A stretch of 64,000 bases of DNA from JAAFIP01 sp963775085 (GTDB lineage: Bacteria > Pseudomonadota > Gammaproteobacteria > Burkholderiales > Burkholderiaceae_C): the NCBI GenBank assembly GCA_963775085.1, contig CAVZHO010000012.1, positions 34,144 through 98,143 on the forward strand, written 5' to 3'. Positions 7,204 through 16,457 of the stretch are shown in pieces (position 1 is the stretch's first letter; each line of letters starts with the position of its first letter). The notes under the pieces were generated by a model. The model worked only from the letters and a program-made list of their open reading frames with translations, was not told the DNA's origin and ran no database searches. The translations under genes were made by a program, and so were the position numbers.

Positions 7204-9288
7204 TTATTGCACTTCGTTTAAGGCAACCTGCACCAGACAGTCATAAAACACCGGGCCACGCCCCATGTCGGTCAGGTGCTGGCTGGTAAGTTCATTGACG
7301 TTGGTGCCGTGCAGGCCGAGCTTGCGCCACCAGATACCCAGGCCATGGACCACGCCTTGGCGGGCACGCGGGCTGATGTGGGCTTTGCAATGGTAACTGC
7401 CACGGTCATTGAAGACCTTGACCACCGTGCCATGGGCAATACCGCGCTGCGCGGCATCGTCGGCATGGATTTCCAGCAGCGGCTCGCCTTCCATGTCGCG
7501 CAGGCTTTTGACGTTGACAAAACTGCTATTGAGAAAATTGCGGGCGGGCGGCGAGATCATGGCCAGCGGGTATATGGCAGACGAACCCAGTGACTCGTAG
7601 TTGGGCACATGGTCAGGCAAGCCGTCCAGTCCCTGCGCGGCCAGGCGGGCGCTGAAAAACTCGCACTTGCCCGACGGCGTGGGAAAACCGCCCTGCGCAA
7701 AGGGCGCGTCGGGCACGTTCAGCGGCGCAAAACCGTCGCGCAGCAGGTGTGCAAAATCCACTTTATCGCCAAATGCGTCGCGGCACATGGTTTCATCGCT
7801 GTCTTTGAAGCAGGCTTCATCAAAGCCCATGCGCTTGGCCAACTCACGAAAGATTTGCGTGTTGGGCTTGGCCTGGCCGACGGGGGCAATAGCGGGCTGG
7901 TTGAGCATCACGTCGGTGTGGCCGTAGCTCAGGTGCACGTCCCAGTGCTCTAGCTGGGTGGTGGCGGGCAAGATGTAGTCGGCGTAGTCCGCAGTATCGG
8001 TCTTGAAATGCTCCAGCACCACGGTAAACAGATTGTCGCGGGCAAAGCCCTGCACTACCTTGCCCGACTCGGGCGCTACGGCGACGGGGTTGCTGTTATA
8101 GACCACCAGGGCTTCGATCTGCGGGCCAAATTCGGGTGACGCGGCGCGCAGCAGGTCATTGCCAATGGTGCTCATATTGATCGTGCGCGGTGTTTTGCCT
8201 GCCAGCAAATCGGGCCGCTGCAGGGCCGCGCGGTTCACCGGGTACATGCCCGAGCTGGACAGCAACACGCCGCCCGCGCGGTGCCGCCAAGCGCCGATCA
8301 ACGCGGGCAGGCAGGCCACGGCGCGCGCCGCGTTGCCACCGCCGCGCACCCGCTGGATGCCGTAGTTGACGCGGATGGCCGCCGGGGTTTGGTTCACCAG
8401 GCTCATGCCGTAGTCGCGCGCCAGTGCAGTGATTTGCGCCGCTGGAACGCCACAAACCTGCGCAGCGCGCTCCACATTCCATAGCAAGGCACGCGCCTTA
8501 AGTTGCTCCCAGCCCACGGTGTATTGGGCAAGGTAGTCATGATCCAGCCAATCGTGCACGATCAGCTCGCGCATCAGCGCCAGTGCCAGCGCGGCATCGG
8601 TGCCGGGCAAAGGCTGGATGTGCTCGTGGCATTTATCGGCCGTCTCGGTCTTGCGCGGGTCGATGCAAATCAAGCGCGCGCCTGCGCGCTTGGCCTCTTG
8701 TGCATAGTGCCAAAAATGCAGGTTGCTGGTGATGCTGTTGCTACCCCAGATGATGATGAGTTTGCTCTGTGCAAAAAACTCCACCTTCATCCCCACCTTG
8801 CCTCCCAGCGTCTGGGTAAACGCCTCGCCGCCAGCGGACGAGCAAATGGTGCGATCCAGCAAAGACGCGCCCAGCTTGTGGAAAAAGCGCGCCGACATGC
8901 CATCGCCCTGCACCAGGCCCATGGTGCCCGCGTAGCTGTAGGGCAAGATAGCCTGCGGGTCGCGCGCGGCAATCGCCTTCAAACGCGCGGCAATATCGTC
9001 CAGCGCAGCATCCCAGCTCACCGGTGCAAACTGCCCACTGCCCTTGGGGCCCACGCGTTTGAGCGGCTGCAAGATGCGCTCGGGGTGGTAAGTGCGCTCG
9101 GTGTAGCGCGACACCTTGGTGCACAACGTGCCATGGGTTTGCCCATGCGCCGGGTTGCCATGCACCTTGATGGCCACGCCGCCTTGCACATCGGTAATCA
9201 GGGCGCAGGTGTCAGGGCAGTCGTGCGGGCAGGCACCGCGCACCTGTTTCTGCGCGGTCTGGGGAGCGTGGGCGGTTGGTATCATCAT
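7204..9288 (-). CDS. Molybdopterin oxidoreductase, formate dehydrogenase-like anaerobic dehydrogenase family
   Basis: A 694-residue cytoplasmic bis-MGD enzyme. The N-terminal [4Fe-4S] motif has cysteines at 20, 24, 28 and 56 (CPHDCPDTC...LCTKV). Cys149 in TICSSAGGEA is in the position of the Mo-ligand or active-site residue, and the C-terminal molydop_binding domain (MISPPARNFLNSSF onward) is complete. There is no Tat signal, so a cytosolic location is expected. The substrate is unknown; the family is related to assimilatory nitrate reductases and formate dehydrogenases. No electron-transfer partner or chaperone gene adjoins it. It is divergent from the peptidase gene at 9367. Confidence 0.85.
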   Translation of the reverse strand: MMIPTAHAPQTAQKQVRGACPHDCPDTCALITDVQGGVAIKVHGNPAHGQTHGTLCTKVSRYTERTYHPERILQPLKRVGPKGSGQFAPVSWDAALDDIAARLKAIAARDPQAILPYSYAGTMGLVQGDGMSARFFHKLGASLLDRTICSSAGGEAFTQTLGGKVGMKVEFFAQSKLIIIWGSNSITSNLHFWHYAQEAKRAGARLICIDPRKTETADKCHEHIQPLPGTDAALALALMRELIVHDWLDHDYLAQYTVGWEQLKARALLWNVERAAQVCGVPAAQITALARDYGMSLVNQTPAAIRVNYGIQRVRGGGNAARAVACLPALIGAWRHRAGGVLLSSSGMYPVNRAALQRPDLLAGKTPRTINMSTIGNDLLRAASPEFGPQIEALVVYNSNPVAVAPESGKVVQGFARDNLFTVVLEHFKTDTADYADYILPATTQLEHWDVHLSYGHTDVMLNQPAIAPVGQAKPNTQIFRELAKRMGFDEACFKDSDETMCRDAFGDKVDFAHLLRDGFAPLNVPDAPFAQGGFPTPSGKCEFFSARLAAQGLDGLPDHVPNYESLGSSAIYPLAMISPPARNFLNSSFVNVKSLRDMEGEPLLEIHADDAAQRGIAHGTVVKVFNDRGSYHCKAHISPRARQGVVHGLGIWWRKLGLHGTNVNELTSQHLTDMGRGPVFYDCLVQVALNEVQ

Positions 9289-9366
9289 AAGTGCGTATTT
9301 TCGCGTAATTTCCCTATAGCCATACTTCCAAGGAAAAGGCTAGACTATTAGTTTAGGAGACCCCGC

Positions 9367-10557
9367 ATGAAAGTCATTGATTCCATCGTTACCCAGGCCG
9401 CCGGCATTGCCGCCATCCGCCGCGACATCCACGCCCACCCGGAGCTGTGTTTTCAAGAGGTGCGCACCGCTGACGTAGTGGCCGCCAAGCTGACCGAGTG
9501 GGGCATTCCGATCCACCGGGGCATGGGCACCACCGGCGTGGTGGGCATTGTGAAAGCGGGCACATCGAGCAAAGCCATTGGCCTGCGCGCCGACATGGAT
9601 GCGCTGCCGATGCAGGAGTTCAACACTTTCGCCCACACCAGCAAAAACGCGGGCAAGATGCACGCCTGCGGCCACGACGGCCACACGGCCATGCTGCTGG
9701 CCGCCGCGCAGCACTTTGCAAAAAATCGCAACTTTGACGGCACGGTGTATTTGATCTTCCAGCCCGCCGAAGAAGGCGGTGGCGGCGCGCGGGAGATGAT
9801 CAAGGATGGGCTGTTTACCCAGTTTCCGATGGAGGCGGTGTTTGGCATGCACAACTGGCCGGGCACGCAGATTGGCAAATTTGCCGTCAGCCCGGGGCCG
9901 GTAATGGCGTCGAGCAATGAGTTCAAAATCACCATCCACGGTAAGGGTGGGCACGCCGCGCTGCCGCACAGCAGCACCGATCCGATTCCGGCGGCTGCGG
10001 CCATGGTGCAGGCGTTTCAGACCATCATCAGCCGCAACAAAAAACCCATCGACGCTGGCGTGATCAGCGTGACCATGATCCATGCGGGCGAGGCTACCAA
10101 CGTGATTCCCGACAGTTGCGAGCTGCAAGGCACGGTGCGCACTTTTTCGCACGAAGTACTGGACTTGATCGAGCAGCGCATGAAAGAAATAGCCCATGGC
10201 ATCAGCGCCAGCTACGGCACCACCTGCGATTTTGCGTTCACGCGCAACTACCCGCCCACCATCAACCACCCCAAAGAGGCCGAGTTTGCCCGCAGCGTGA
10301 TGACCAAAATAGTCGGCGCTGACAACGTGCTGGCGCAGGAGCAAGTGATGGGCTCGGAAGACTTTGCCTACATGCTGCAGGCCAAGCCGGGCTGCTACGT
10401 GTTTATTGCCAATGGCGACGGCTCGCACCGCGAGATGGGCCATGGCGCAGGCCCCTGCATGCTGCACAACCCCAGTTACGACTTTAACGACGACCTGATT
10501 CCGTTGGGTGGCACCTACTGGGTGCGCTTGACGGAAGAGTGGCTGGCGAAGGCGTAA
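9367..10557 (+). CDS. M20-family amidohydrolase (hippurate hydrolase/N-acyl-amino-acid hydrolase type)
   Basis: A 396-residue M20D enzyme with the full dinuclear metal set: MHACGHDGHTAMLL (Cys101, His103, His106 region), the general-base EE pair at 135-136 in QPAEEGGGG, and GMHNWPG. Such enzymes release an acyl group from N-acyl amino acids (hippurate, N-acetyl-amino acids). TAGGAG precedes the ATG. The DUF2817 gene begins 7 bp downstream, so the two peptidase-like genes probably form a catabolic operon. Confidence 0.88.
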   Translation: MKVIDSIVTQAAGIAAIRRDIHAHPELCFQEVRTADVVAAKLTEWGIPIHRGMGTTGVVGIVKAGTSSKAIGLRADMDALPMQEFNTFAHTSKNAGKMHACGHDGHTAMLLAAAQHFAKNRNFDGTVYLIFQPAEEGGGGAREMIKDGLFTQFPMEAVFGMHNWPGTQIGKFAVSPGPVMASSNEFKITIHGKGGHAALPHSSTDPIPAAAAMVQAFQTIISRNKKPIDAGVISVTMIHAGEATNVIPDSCELQGTVRTFSHEVLDLIEQRMKEIAHGISASYGTTCDFAFTRNYPPTINHPKEAEFARSVMTKIVGADNVLAQEQVMGSEDFAYMLQAKPGCYVFIANGDGSHREMGHGAGPCMLHNPSYDFNDDLIPLGGTYWVRLTEEWLAKA

Positions 10558-10564
10558 ACACTTC

Positions 10565-11677
10565 ATGATCAACATCCCCACCGCCTTCTCGGCCAGCTAC
10601 GCCGAGGCACGCAAAAAATTCCTCGAAGCTGCGGCCACCGCCAGCCTGCCCATCGAGTCTTTCAACCACCCCCTGCCCGGGCGCGATGGCGAAACGCTGG
10701 CCATGGACGTGGCGTTGGACGGCGCGGCGGATGCCAAACACCTGCTGATCGTCAGCAGTGCCTGCCACGGGGTAGAGGGCTACTGCGGCAGCGGGGTACA
10801 GGTGTTTGCCCTGCACGATGCCGACTGGCGCGCCAAGGCCAAAGCGGCAGGCGTGGCGGTGCTGTACATCCATGCACTCAACCCACATGGCTTTTCGCAT
10901 GTGCGGCGCGTTACGCAGGAGAATGTGGACTTGAACCGCAACTTCCAGGACTTCAGCAAGCCCCTGCCCGTCAACCCGGGTTACACCGAACTGCACCCGG
11001 TCGTGCTGCCAGAGCAGTGGCCACCCGCTCCTGAAAACATAGCTGCTCACACCCGCTTTATAGAGACTAGAGGCATGAAGGCCCTGCAAGACATCATCTC
11101 GCGCGGCCAGCATACGCATGCCGATGGCTTGTTCTATGGCGGCGTAGCACCTACCTGGAGCAATGCCACCTTGCGCAAAGTGCTGCGCCGGTACGGTGCG
11201 CGTTGCAGCAAGCTGGCCTGGATTGATCTGCACACGGGCCTGGGCCCACGCGGCATCGGTGAGCGCATATTTGCCTGCAACGATGACAATGCCGCCTATG
11301 CGCGTGCCCAGGCCTGGTGGGGCAACCCAGGCAACCCGTCGGGCGAAACACCCGTTACTTCTATTTACGATGGGTCATCCACATCGTCGTACCTCACGGG
11401 TCTGATGTGGAGCGCGGTCTATCAGGAGTGTCCGCAGGCCGAGTACACCTCGATTGCCATGGAGTACGGTACGGTGGAGCAAATGGAAGTCATGCAGGCC
11501 CTGCGCGCCGACCATTGGCTGCACAACCATCCGGATGCCGCCGATGCCGCGCAGGCGGCGCAAATCAAACAGCAGATCAAGGACGCGTTTTATGTGGATG
11601 CCGATGACTGGAAGGGTATGGTCGTTTCGCAGGCGCGCCAGGCGATGTTTCAGGCGGTGGATGGCCTCAGTGCATAA
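10565..11677 (+). CDS. DUF2817/M14-like metallopeptidase
   Basis: A 370-residue protein of the DUF2817 family, carboxypeptidase-like. Putative zinc ligands are His and Glu in HGVEGY (about 69-72) and the later His in DLHTGLGP; NVDLNRNFQDF is also typical. The substrate is unknown. It is encoded directly after the M20 hydrolase. The segment ENIAAHTRFIETRG (near residues 158-171) corresponds to a degenerate copy of the dispersed repeat read in frame. Confidence 0.82.
   Translation: MINIPTAFSASYAEARKKFLEAAATASLPIESFNHPLPGRDGETLAMDVALDGAADAKHLLIVSSACHGVEGYCGSGVQVFALHDADWRAKAKAAGVAVLYIHALNPHGFSHVRRVTQENVDLNRNFQDFSKPLPVNPGYTELHPVVLPEQWPPAPENIAAHTRFIETRGMKALQDIISRGQHTHADGLFYGGVAPTWSNATLRKVLRRYGARCSKLAWIDLHTGLGPRGIGERIFACNDDNAAYARAQAWWGNPGNPSGETPVTSIYDGSSTSSYLTGLMWSAVYQECPQAEYTSIAMEYGTVEQMEVMQALRADHWLHNHPDAADAAQAAQIKQQIKDAFYVDADDWKGMVVSQARQAMFQAVDGLSA
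11030..11075 (+). repeat. Degenerate dispersed repeat inside the DUF2817 gene
   Basis: Forward and sense. ACATAGCTGCTCACACC and TAGAGACTAGAGGCA keep the order of the repeat's halves. It is translated NIAAHTRFIETRG. The match is weaker than in other copies. Confidence 0.45.
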
Positions 11678-11685
11678 GGTTTTTC

Positions 11686-11743
11686 CGTTCGGGCGGAGCT
11701 TGTCGAAGCCGGTTTGAATCCTTCGACAAGCTCCGGATGAACG
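11686..11743. repeat. Inverted repeat between convergent genes
   Basis: Two 23-bp arms (11686-11708 and 11721-11743) pair at 20 positions, built on CGGAGCTTGTCGAAG. The motif GTTCGGGCNGAGCTTGTCGAAG is a common dispersed hairpin in proteobacteria. Its position between the DUF2817 and coaX genes suggests it also ends transcription from both sides. Confidence 0.65.
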
Positions 11744-11773
11744 GGGTTAGGTAAGGGTTGTCAGGGCTTCCGT

Positions 11774-12583
11774 TCAAGCCAGCTTACGCGCTGCGGCAAT
11801 CTCCAGCAGCCCATCGAATATCAGGTTGTCCACCAGCTCAACGTCCATGCCGATGGCGGGCAGCATCTTCCAGCCTGCACCACCGGTCATGATCACGGGC
11901 GGATTGATACCCGTGCGCTGTTGTAAGTGGTGGTGCATACGCCGCACCGCACCCGCAATCGCATAGGTGCCGCCGCTGGTGAGTGCGTCACTGGTGTTGG
12001 TAGGAAACTCGGTCACCTCGCCAGTGGGCACATGCAGGCCCGCCGTGCCCGACTCCAAAGCTTTCAGCATGATGCCGTGGCCGGGCAGGATAAAGCCGCC
12101 TAAAAACTTGCCGCTGGTATCCAATGCCTCCACCGTCACTGCCGTGCCGACCATGACAACCACCAGCGGCTGGTTGGTTTCGCCAGGCTGCAGGCGCGAA
12201 CGCATCAAGTGCCAGGCACCGATCACGGCGACCCAGCGGTCTGCTCCCAAGCGGGCAGGATGTTCATAGCCATTGGTCACGCCCGCTTCAAAGGCACTGG
12301 CCACCACCCAACGCGGCGCAAAATGGCCCTCGCTATAGCCGTCCGCCGTGCCCCAGCGCTCCTGCAACTGGGACTCCACGCGTTGCTTGATGGCATCGCC
12401 CGCCACAATACAGCCGAGCATACTGGCGGGCTGCGCAATCGTACTCCAGGGCCCATCGGCCAGGGTGTCAATATTTTCCAGAAATTCAACGCCTTGTGCC
12501 AGGATCGCTGCAGCGGGATGTGCCTGGGCATAAACCGCCCATTTAAGTCGTGTATTACCGACATCAAGTGCCAAAAAAGTCAT
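11774..12583 (-). CDS. coaX: Type III pantothenate kinase
   Basis: A 269-residue CoaX, catalysing the first step of CoA synthesis (pantothenate to 4'-phosphopantothenate). The P-loop-like DVGNTRLKWA is at the N-terminus; GADRWVA, MVGTAVTVEAL and GFILPGHGIM follow in the usual order. The ATG at 12583 is chosen because family members start just before LALDVGNT; the frame upstream has no family similarity. birA, often adjacent in betaproteobacteria, is not next to it. Confidence 0.92.
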   Translation of the reverse strand: MTFLALDVGNTRLKWAVYAQAHPAAAILAQGVEFLENIDTLADGPWSTIAQPASMLGCIVAGDAIKQRVESQLQERWGTADGYSEGHFAPRWVVASAFEAGVTNGYEHPARLGADRWVAVIGAWHLMRSRLQPGETNQPLVVVMVGTAVTVEALDTSGKFLGGFILPGHGIMLKALESGTAGLHVPTGEVTEFPTNTSDALTSGGTYAIAGAVRRMHHHLQQRTGINPPVIMTGGAGWKMLPAIGMDVELVDNLIFDGLLEIAAARKLA

Positions 12584-12723
12584 GGCCGTATTATCTACTG
12601 CCCAATTGTCTGTGCCTGCTCGGGGATGCCCTGATTCTGAGCGCTCTAAAAGGTGCATACTAGCGCTGTGAACTATCGTATTGCATATTCACAATTCCAC
12701 ACCCATCCACAAGGAGTACTACC

Positions 12724-13230
12724 ATGGGCATGTTTAGTTTTATCAAAGAAGCTGGCGAAAAATTGTTTGGCAGCAAAAAAGTTGAGGAAGCCGCCGCAGC
12801 CGCTGCAGCCAACCCCGCAGCGCTCCCCTCGCTGCTGGAGCTCAATGTCGAAGCCGCCAAAGGCATCAAAACCTATATCGAGTCGCAAAACCTGGGCGAA
12901 ACCGGCCTGATGGTGGACTTTGACGGCGCATCCGGCAAAGTCACCGTACAAGGCGAGGCACCCACCCAGGAAGCGGTAGAAAAAGTCAGCCTGTGCTGCG
13001 GTAACGTGGCTGGCGTGACCAGTGTAGAAAACCTGATGAGCGCGGCCGACGGCGGTGACGAGAGCCAGTACCACGATGTGGTGCGCGGCGACACGCTGGG
13101 CGCGATCGCCAAAGAGTACTATGGCAACGCCAGCAAGTACCCGCTGATTTTTGAAGCCAACCGCCCCATGCTCAGCCACCCTGACAAAATCTATCCAGGC
13201 CAGAAGCTGCGTATTCCGCCAGAAGCTTAA
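12724..13230 (+). CDS. lysM: BON-LysM protein (potassium-binding Kbp/YgaU family)
   Basis: A 168-residue protein with an N-terminal BON domain (about 40-105, LMVDFDGASGKVTVQGEA) and a C-terminal LysM domain (about 115-165, VRGDTLGAIAKEYYG and PDKIYPGQKLRIP). It has no signal peptide. E. coli Kbp (YgaU) has the same layout and binds K+ in the cytoplasm during osmotic stress. AAGGAG sits before the ATG. Confidence 0.88.
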   Translation: MGMFSFIKEAGEKLFGSKKVEEAAAAAAANPAALPSLLELNVEAAKGIKTYIESQNLGETGLMVDFDGASGKVTVQGEAPTQEAVEKVSLCCGNVAGVTSVENLMSAADGGDESQYHDVVRGDTLGAIAKEYYGNASKYPLIFEANRPMLSHPDKIYPGQKLRIPPEA

Positions 13231-13240
13231 AGCGACACCC

Positions 13241-13267
13241 GTGCGCTGGGTTTGAAACCCGGCGCAC
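13241..13267. terminator. Hairpin between convergent genes
   Basis: GTGCGCTGGGTT pairs with AACCCGGCGCAC (11 of 12) around a 3-base loop. It lies between the ends of lysM and the membrane protein gene. There is no T-run, so factor-independent termination is uncertain. Confidence 0.5.
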
Positions 13268-13272
13268 CAGGT

Positions 13273-14382
13273 TTACCCGTTTGCATGTACCGCCCCAGTG
13301 CGTACACCGCGCTGCCAGATGTCATAGGCACTGGCCAACATCTTGTCGATCCGGTCATCGCTGCCCGTGGCCTCCACGGCACAGGGCGTGAGTGCTACAA
13401 ACATTTCTTCGCTGCGCGGGCCAAACTGCAATTGGATCGGTCTGCCAAAGGCTTTTTCCAGTTTGGTAATCACTGCCAGGCGGTTCATTCCCGGCACTAA
13501 AAGTATCCAATCGCCCTGCTGGCTGCGTGCCACCAAGGCATCGCCTGGCAATGCGCCGCTCAAACTGTGCGCCATATCCCGCAGCGCCTGGGTTTGCACT
13601 TTAGGCGACTCTCTGGCGGAATAATCACTGCTGTTGCCGCCCATATGCAAGGGGCTAAACCAGTCCTGCGGCATACACAGCAACACCATGGTGCAAGGCT
13701 TGGCAGCTTGGTGGCACTGTGTGAGTAACCGGCTGCCGTAGCGCGCCAGGCCATGCTCGTTATAGGCCAGACTGGCAATATCATGGCGCAGGCGCTCTAT
13801 GCTGTGCTCTACCTGGCGCATCACAATCCCAAAACGTGCTGACAGCCCACACAGGCCTAGCAACAACACGCCGCGCAATAAAAACAGCTCTTTGCTCACC
13901 TCACCCAGGCGGTGCTGACCCGAAAAAAAATACAACATCAGCACGCACACGGTGTACACCACGGCAAAAGTCGAGTCCATCAACAAGGGGTAGGCCACGG
14001 CCATCAGCAACAGCAGGTACAAATACGGCCCCACGCTGCCACGCGAGCTGGGGTCGGCGTAAATGCTAACCACGATAGCCAGGGCGATAAATGCGCCCAA
14101 CGTCCATTGCTTTTGTGTGCGTGCCGGTCGGTAGTAGCGCCAGACCGCCATGGCCAGCAGGGCTGTGCAGGCCAAAAACGTGATGGTAGAGCTATGGGTC
14201 ACTACCGCCGTCACCAATAAACCATACAGGCCGCAGAAAACCAGCAGCCAGACTTCAAGGTTTTCAAACTTGCGCGGCACCAGCGAGGCCAGTGCCTTTT
14301 GGTCCTGACGCTCCTGGTTGGACAGGGGCTCCAGTGCAGGCTGTGTGTTGTGCCAAGGATTGGCTTTTAATCTGGATAGCAT
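13273..14382 (-). CDS. Six-helix membrane protein with degenerate GGDEF-like domain
   Basis: A 369-residue protein. Residues about 42-185 form roughly six membrane helices. Residues about 205-365 have the order of a diguanylate cyclase domain (RYGSRLLTQCHQ, AHSLSGALPGDALVARSQ, WILLVPG, ITKLEKAFG), but the signature GGDEF is replaced by QQGDW at about 288-292 and the upstream D-x-L-T-x-L-x-N-R block is lost. I therefore predict no c-di-GMP synthesis; a receptor or structural role is possible. The assignment is by pattern, not by search. Confidence 0.55.
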   Translation of the reverse strand: MLSRLKANPWHNTQPALEPLSNQERQDQKALASLVPRKFENLEVWLLVFCGLYGLLVTAVVTHSSTITFLACTALLAMAVWRYYRPARTQKQWTLGAFIALAIVVSIYADPSSRGSVGPYLYLLLLMAVAYPLLMDSTFAVVYTVCVLMLYFFSGQHRLGEVSKELFLLRGVLLLGLCGLSARFGIVMRQVEHSIERLRHDIASLAYNEHGLARYGSRLLTQCHQAAKPCTMVLLCMPQDWFSPLHMGGNSSDYSARESPKVQTQALRDMAHSLSGALPGDALVARSQQGDWILLVPGMNRLAVITKLEKAFGRPIQLQFGPRSEEMFVALTPCAVEATGSDDRIDKMLASAYDIWQRGVRTGAVHANG

Positions 14383-14515
14383 AGGTACTTTTTTTGGATG
14401 CGCACGCCCGGCGTGCCTCTCAACGATGCAGCTAGCTTAACCACTCCATCGGTCACCCAAAAAAGTGAAAACACCTAGTAGTGATTTTTGGCATGAAAAT
14501 TGAACGCTTTAGTGT

Positions 14516-14965
14516 TTATTTACACGCGCCATTGGCCTGTCGTTCGAAGTAATTATTTGTGTATGGGCAGCGCCCACAGCATTTTTGCCACACCGAGTTC
14601 AGCGCGTAAGCAACGGGAAAGAGGGGCCCCCAGTGCAACGCCTGCTGTACATGCACCAGCTCGTGTGCCAAGGTGCGTGTGTAAGCGGCCTGGTTTTGCG
14701 CAAAGATGCAGCAGCCCACTGCTATCGCGTCCATCTCGCCATAGGGGTGGCGCTTAAGCAACCAGGCCATGGGGGCACCATACGCTATAAATACAGTAGC
14801 TGTTTGCGTCCTATTGACAAGGACTACCGCCCTATTTACTTGGTTTTTTTGCCCGTTACGGCGTCGTGAGAGGTACATCCACGCCCACAGCGGCAGTCCG
14901 CACAGCGTAAGCGGTAACGCCCACAGCCACAGGGCCGTGTGGGTGATGCGGGAGGGAAGTGTCAT
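14516..14965 (-). CDS. Small membrane protein with HELVH metalloprotease-like motif
   Basis: A 149-residue protein: an N-terminal hydrophobic helix (about 8-32), then TLAHELVHVQQALHWG with a zinc-type HExxH motif, and a conserved-looking end YTNNYFERQANG. It could be a minimal zinc peptidase or a DUF4157-like domain; no function is known to me. Its ATG overlaps the amidase stop as ATGA, so translation is coupled. Residues about 43-62 (NRAVVLVNRTQTATVFIA) come from a dispersed-repeat copy read in frame. Confidence 0.65.
   Translation of the reverse strand: MTLPSRITHTALWLWALPLTLCGLPLWAWMYLSRRRNGQKNQVNRAVVLVNRTQTATVFIAYGAPMAWLLKRHPYGEMDAIAVGCCIFAQNQAAYTRTLAHELVHVQQALHWGPLFPVAYALNSVWQKCCGRCPYTNNYFERQANGACK
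14782..14838 (+). repeat. Dispersed repeat inside the HELVH-protein gene
   Basis: Well-preserved forward copy (GTAGCTGTTTGCGTCC then TTGACAAGGACTACC), antisense to the host gene. It is read as AVVLVNRTQTATVFI. Confidence 0.78.
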
Positions 14966-16380
14966 GCCCAGTCCAACGCGGGCCGCACAATCGGGTTGAC
15001 CGCCTCGTAGGCCTTTGCAGCGCGCAGCACCAGTGCATCGCCAAACATCGGGCCCACCAGCTGCAAACCCATGGGCAAGCCTGCTTGCGTGAGGCCGCAG
15101 GGCATGGAGCAGGCGGGCTGCTGCGTCAGGTTAAACGGGTAGCTAAACGGGGTCCAGCCCAGCATGGCCTCGGGGTTCATCGGCGAATGGCCCGCAGGTT
15201 TTGCATCGAACGCGGGGATAGATACTGCGGGCGTGAGCAGCAGGTCGTAGCGCTGCATAAACTGGCGCATATGGCTGCCCAGTGCGCCGCGCCGCAGGTG
15301 CAGGCGCTGCACGTCGAGCGCGCTGATGTGCGCGCCTATTTCAGACTCGGCCTTGAAGTCGGGGTCGCACACCGCCTGTTGCGCGGCACTCAGCGTGCTC
15401 CACACCGTCCAGGCACCGACAAACCACAGGCCGGTGGTAATGTCCAGCGGGTCTTCAAAGCCGGGGTCTACTTTTTCCACGATAGCACCCAGCGCCTCAA
15501 ACTGCTGGGCCGCCTGGTCCAAAGCTGCGGCCACCTCGGGGTGCACGTTTTTGGCAAAGCCCAGCGTGGGGGAGTAGGCGATGCGCAGGCCTTTCACGCC
15601 TTTGTCCAAGTCTTTCAAATAGTCCGCACCATCGTAGGGCAGCGATGTCCAGTCGCGCGCATCGGGCTGGGCCAGCACGTTTAGCATCAGCGCGGCATCA
15701 GTCACACTCATGGTGTGCGGCCCCAAATGCGCCACGCTGCCAAAGGGCGACAGTGGGTAGGCGGGCACGCGTCCAAAGCTGGGCTTGAGGCCAAAGTTGC
15801 CGCAAAATGCCGCCGGTATGCGCACACTGCCCGCACCGTCGGTGCCCACCCCAAAGGTCACCATGCCTGCGGCCACGGCTGCGGCCGTGCCACCGCTACT
15901 GCCGCCGGGGGTTTTACGGGGGTCCCAGGGGTTACGGCTGATGCCGGTGCGCGGCGAGTTGGTCTCGCCCTTGCAACCAAATTCTGGCGTGCTGGTTTTG
16001 CCCAGAATGACAGCGCCCGCCTCCTTGAGCCGCGCGGTGACGGGCGCATCGACATCCCACACCTGGTTGGCATCCACCGTGTGGCTGCCGCGCAGCGTAG
16101 GCATGCCAGCGGTGAGGATCAAATCTTTGATGCAGGTGGGTACGCCTTCCAGCGCCCTAACCGCTGCACCGTTTTTACGGTGAGCTTGCCACGCCGCTTC
16201 GCTTTGCACAGCCGTTTGCGTTGATGTTTCTTGATCCAGGTGGCAAAACGCCTTTAGAACCGGGTTCAGCTTAGAAATCCGCTGCTGTGCCGCCGCATGC
16301 GCCTCGTGTGGCGAGGCCTGCCCTGATTTATACAAACCAATGAGTTCGGTGGCGGTGCAGTCGGCGAGGCTGGTTTTCAT
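14962..16380 (-). CDS. Amidase (amidase-signature family)
   Basis: A 472-residue amidase-signature enzyme with a Ser-cisSer-Lys triad: the Lys in PTCIKDLIL, the Gly/Ser-rich TPGGSSGGTAAAVAAG and the nucleophile loop GTDGAGSVRIPA. It hydrolyses carboxylic amides; the substrate is unknown. The ATG at 16380 is preferred because AAGGA lies 8 bases upstream. The ATG at 16389 has no spacing from that site. It is divergent from a paralogous amidase and translationally coupled to the small HELVH protein. Confidence 0.87.
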   Translation of the reverse strand: MKTSLADCTATELIGLYKSGQASPHEAHAAAQQRISKLNPVLKAFCHLDQETSTQTAVQSEAAWQAHRKNGAAVRALEGVPTCIKDLILTAGMPTLRGSHTVDANQVWDVDAPVTARLKEAGAVILGKTSTPEFGCKGETNSPRTGISRNPWDPRKTPGGSSGGTAAAVAAGMVTFGVGTDGAGSVRIPAAFCGNFGLKPSFGRVPAYPLSPFGSVAHLGPHTMSVTDAALMLNVLAQPDARDWTSLPYDGADYLKDLDKGVKGLRIAYSPTLGFAKNVHPEVAAALDQAAQQFEALGAIVEKVDPGFEDPLDITTGLWFVGAWTVWSTLSAAQQAVCDPDFKAESEIGAHISALDVQRLHLRRGALGSHMRQFMQRYDLLLTPAVSIPAFDAKPAGHSPMNPEAMLGWTPFSYPFNLTQQPACSMPCGLTQAGLPMGLQLVGPMFGDALVLRAAKAYEAVNPIVRPALDWA

Positions 16381-16457
16381 CACAAACATCCTTGATCAGT
16401 GTGGTAGAGGGCATGGTCATAATAGACCATTGTCCTCTCCCATCGCCCGGAAAGTCT

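Noticed and set aside
9340..10581. 413-codon open frame antisense to the M20 hydrolase
   Set aside because: The plus-strand gene has every catalytic motif and a good ribosome-binding site; the antisense frame has none.
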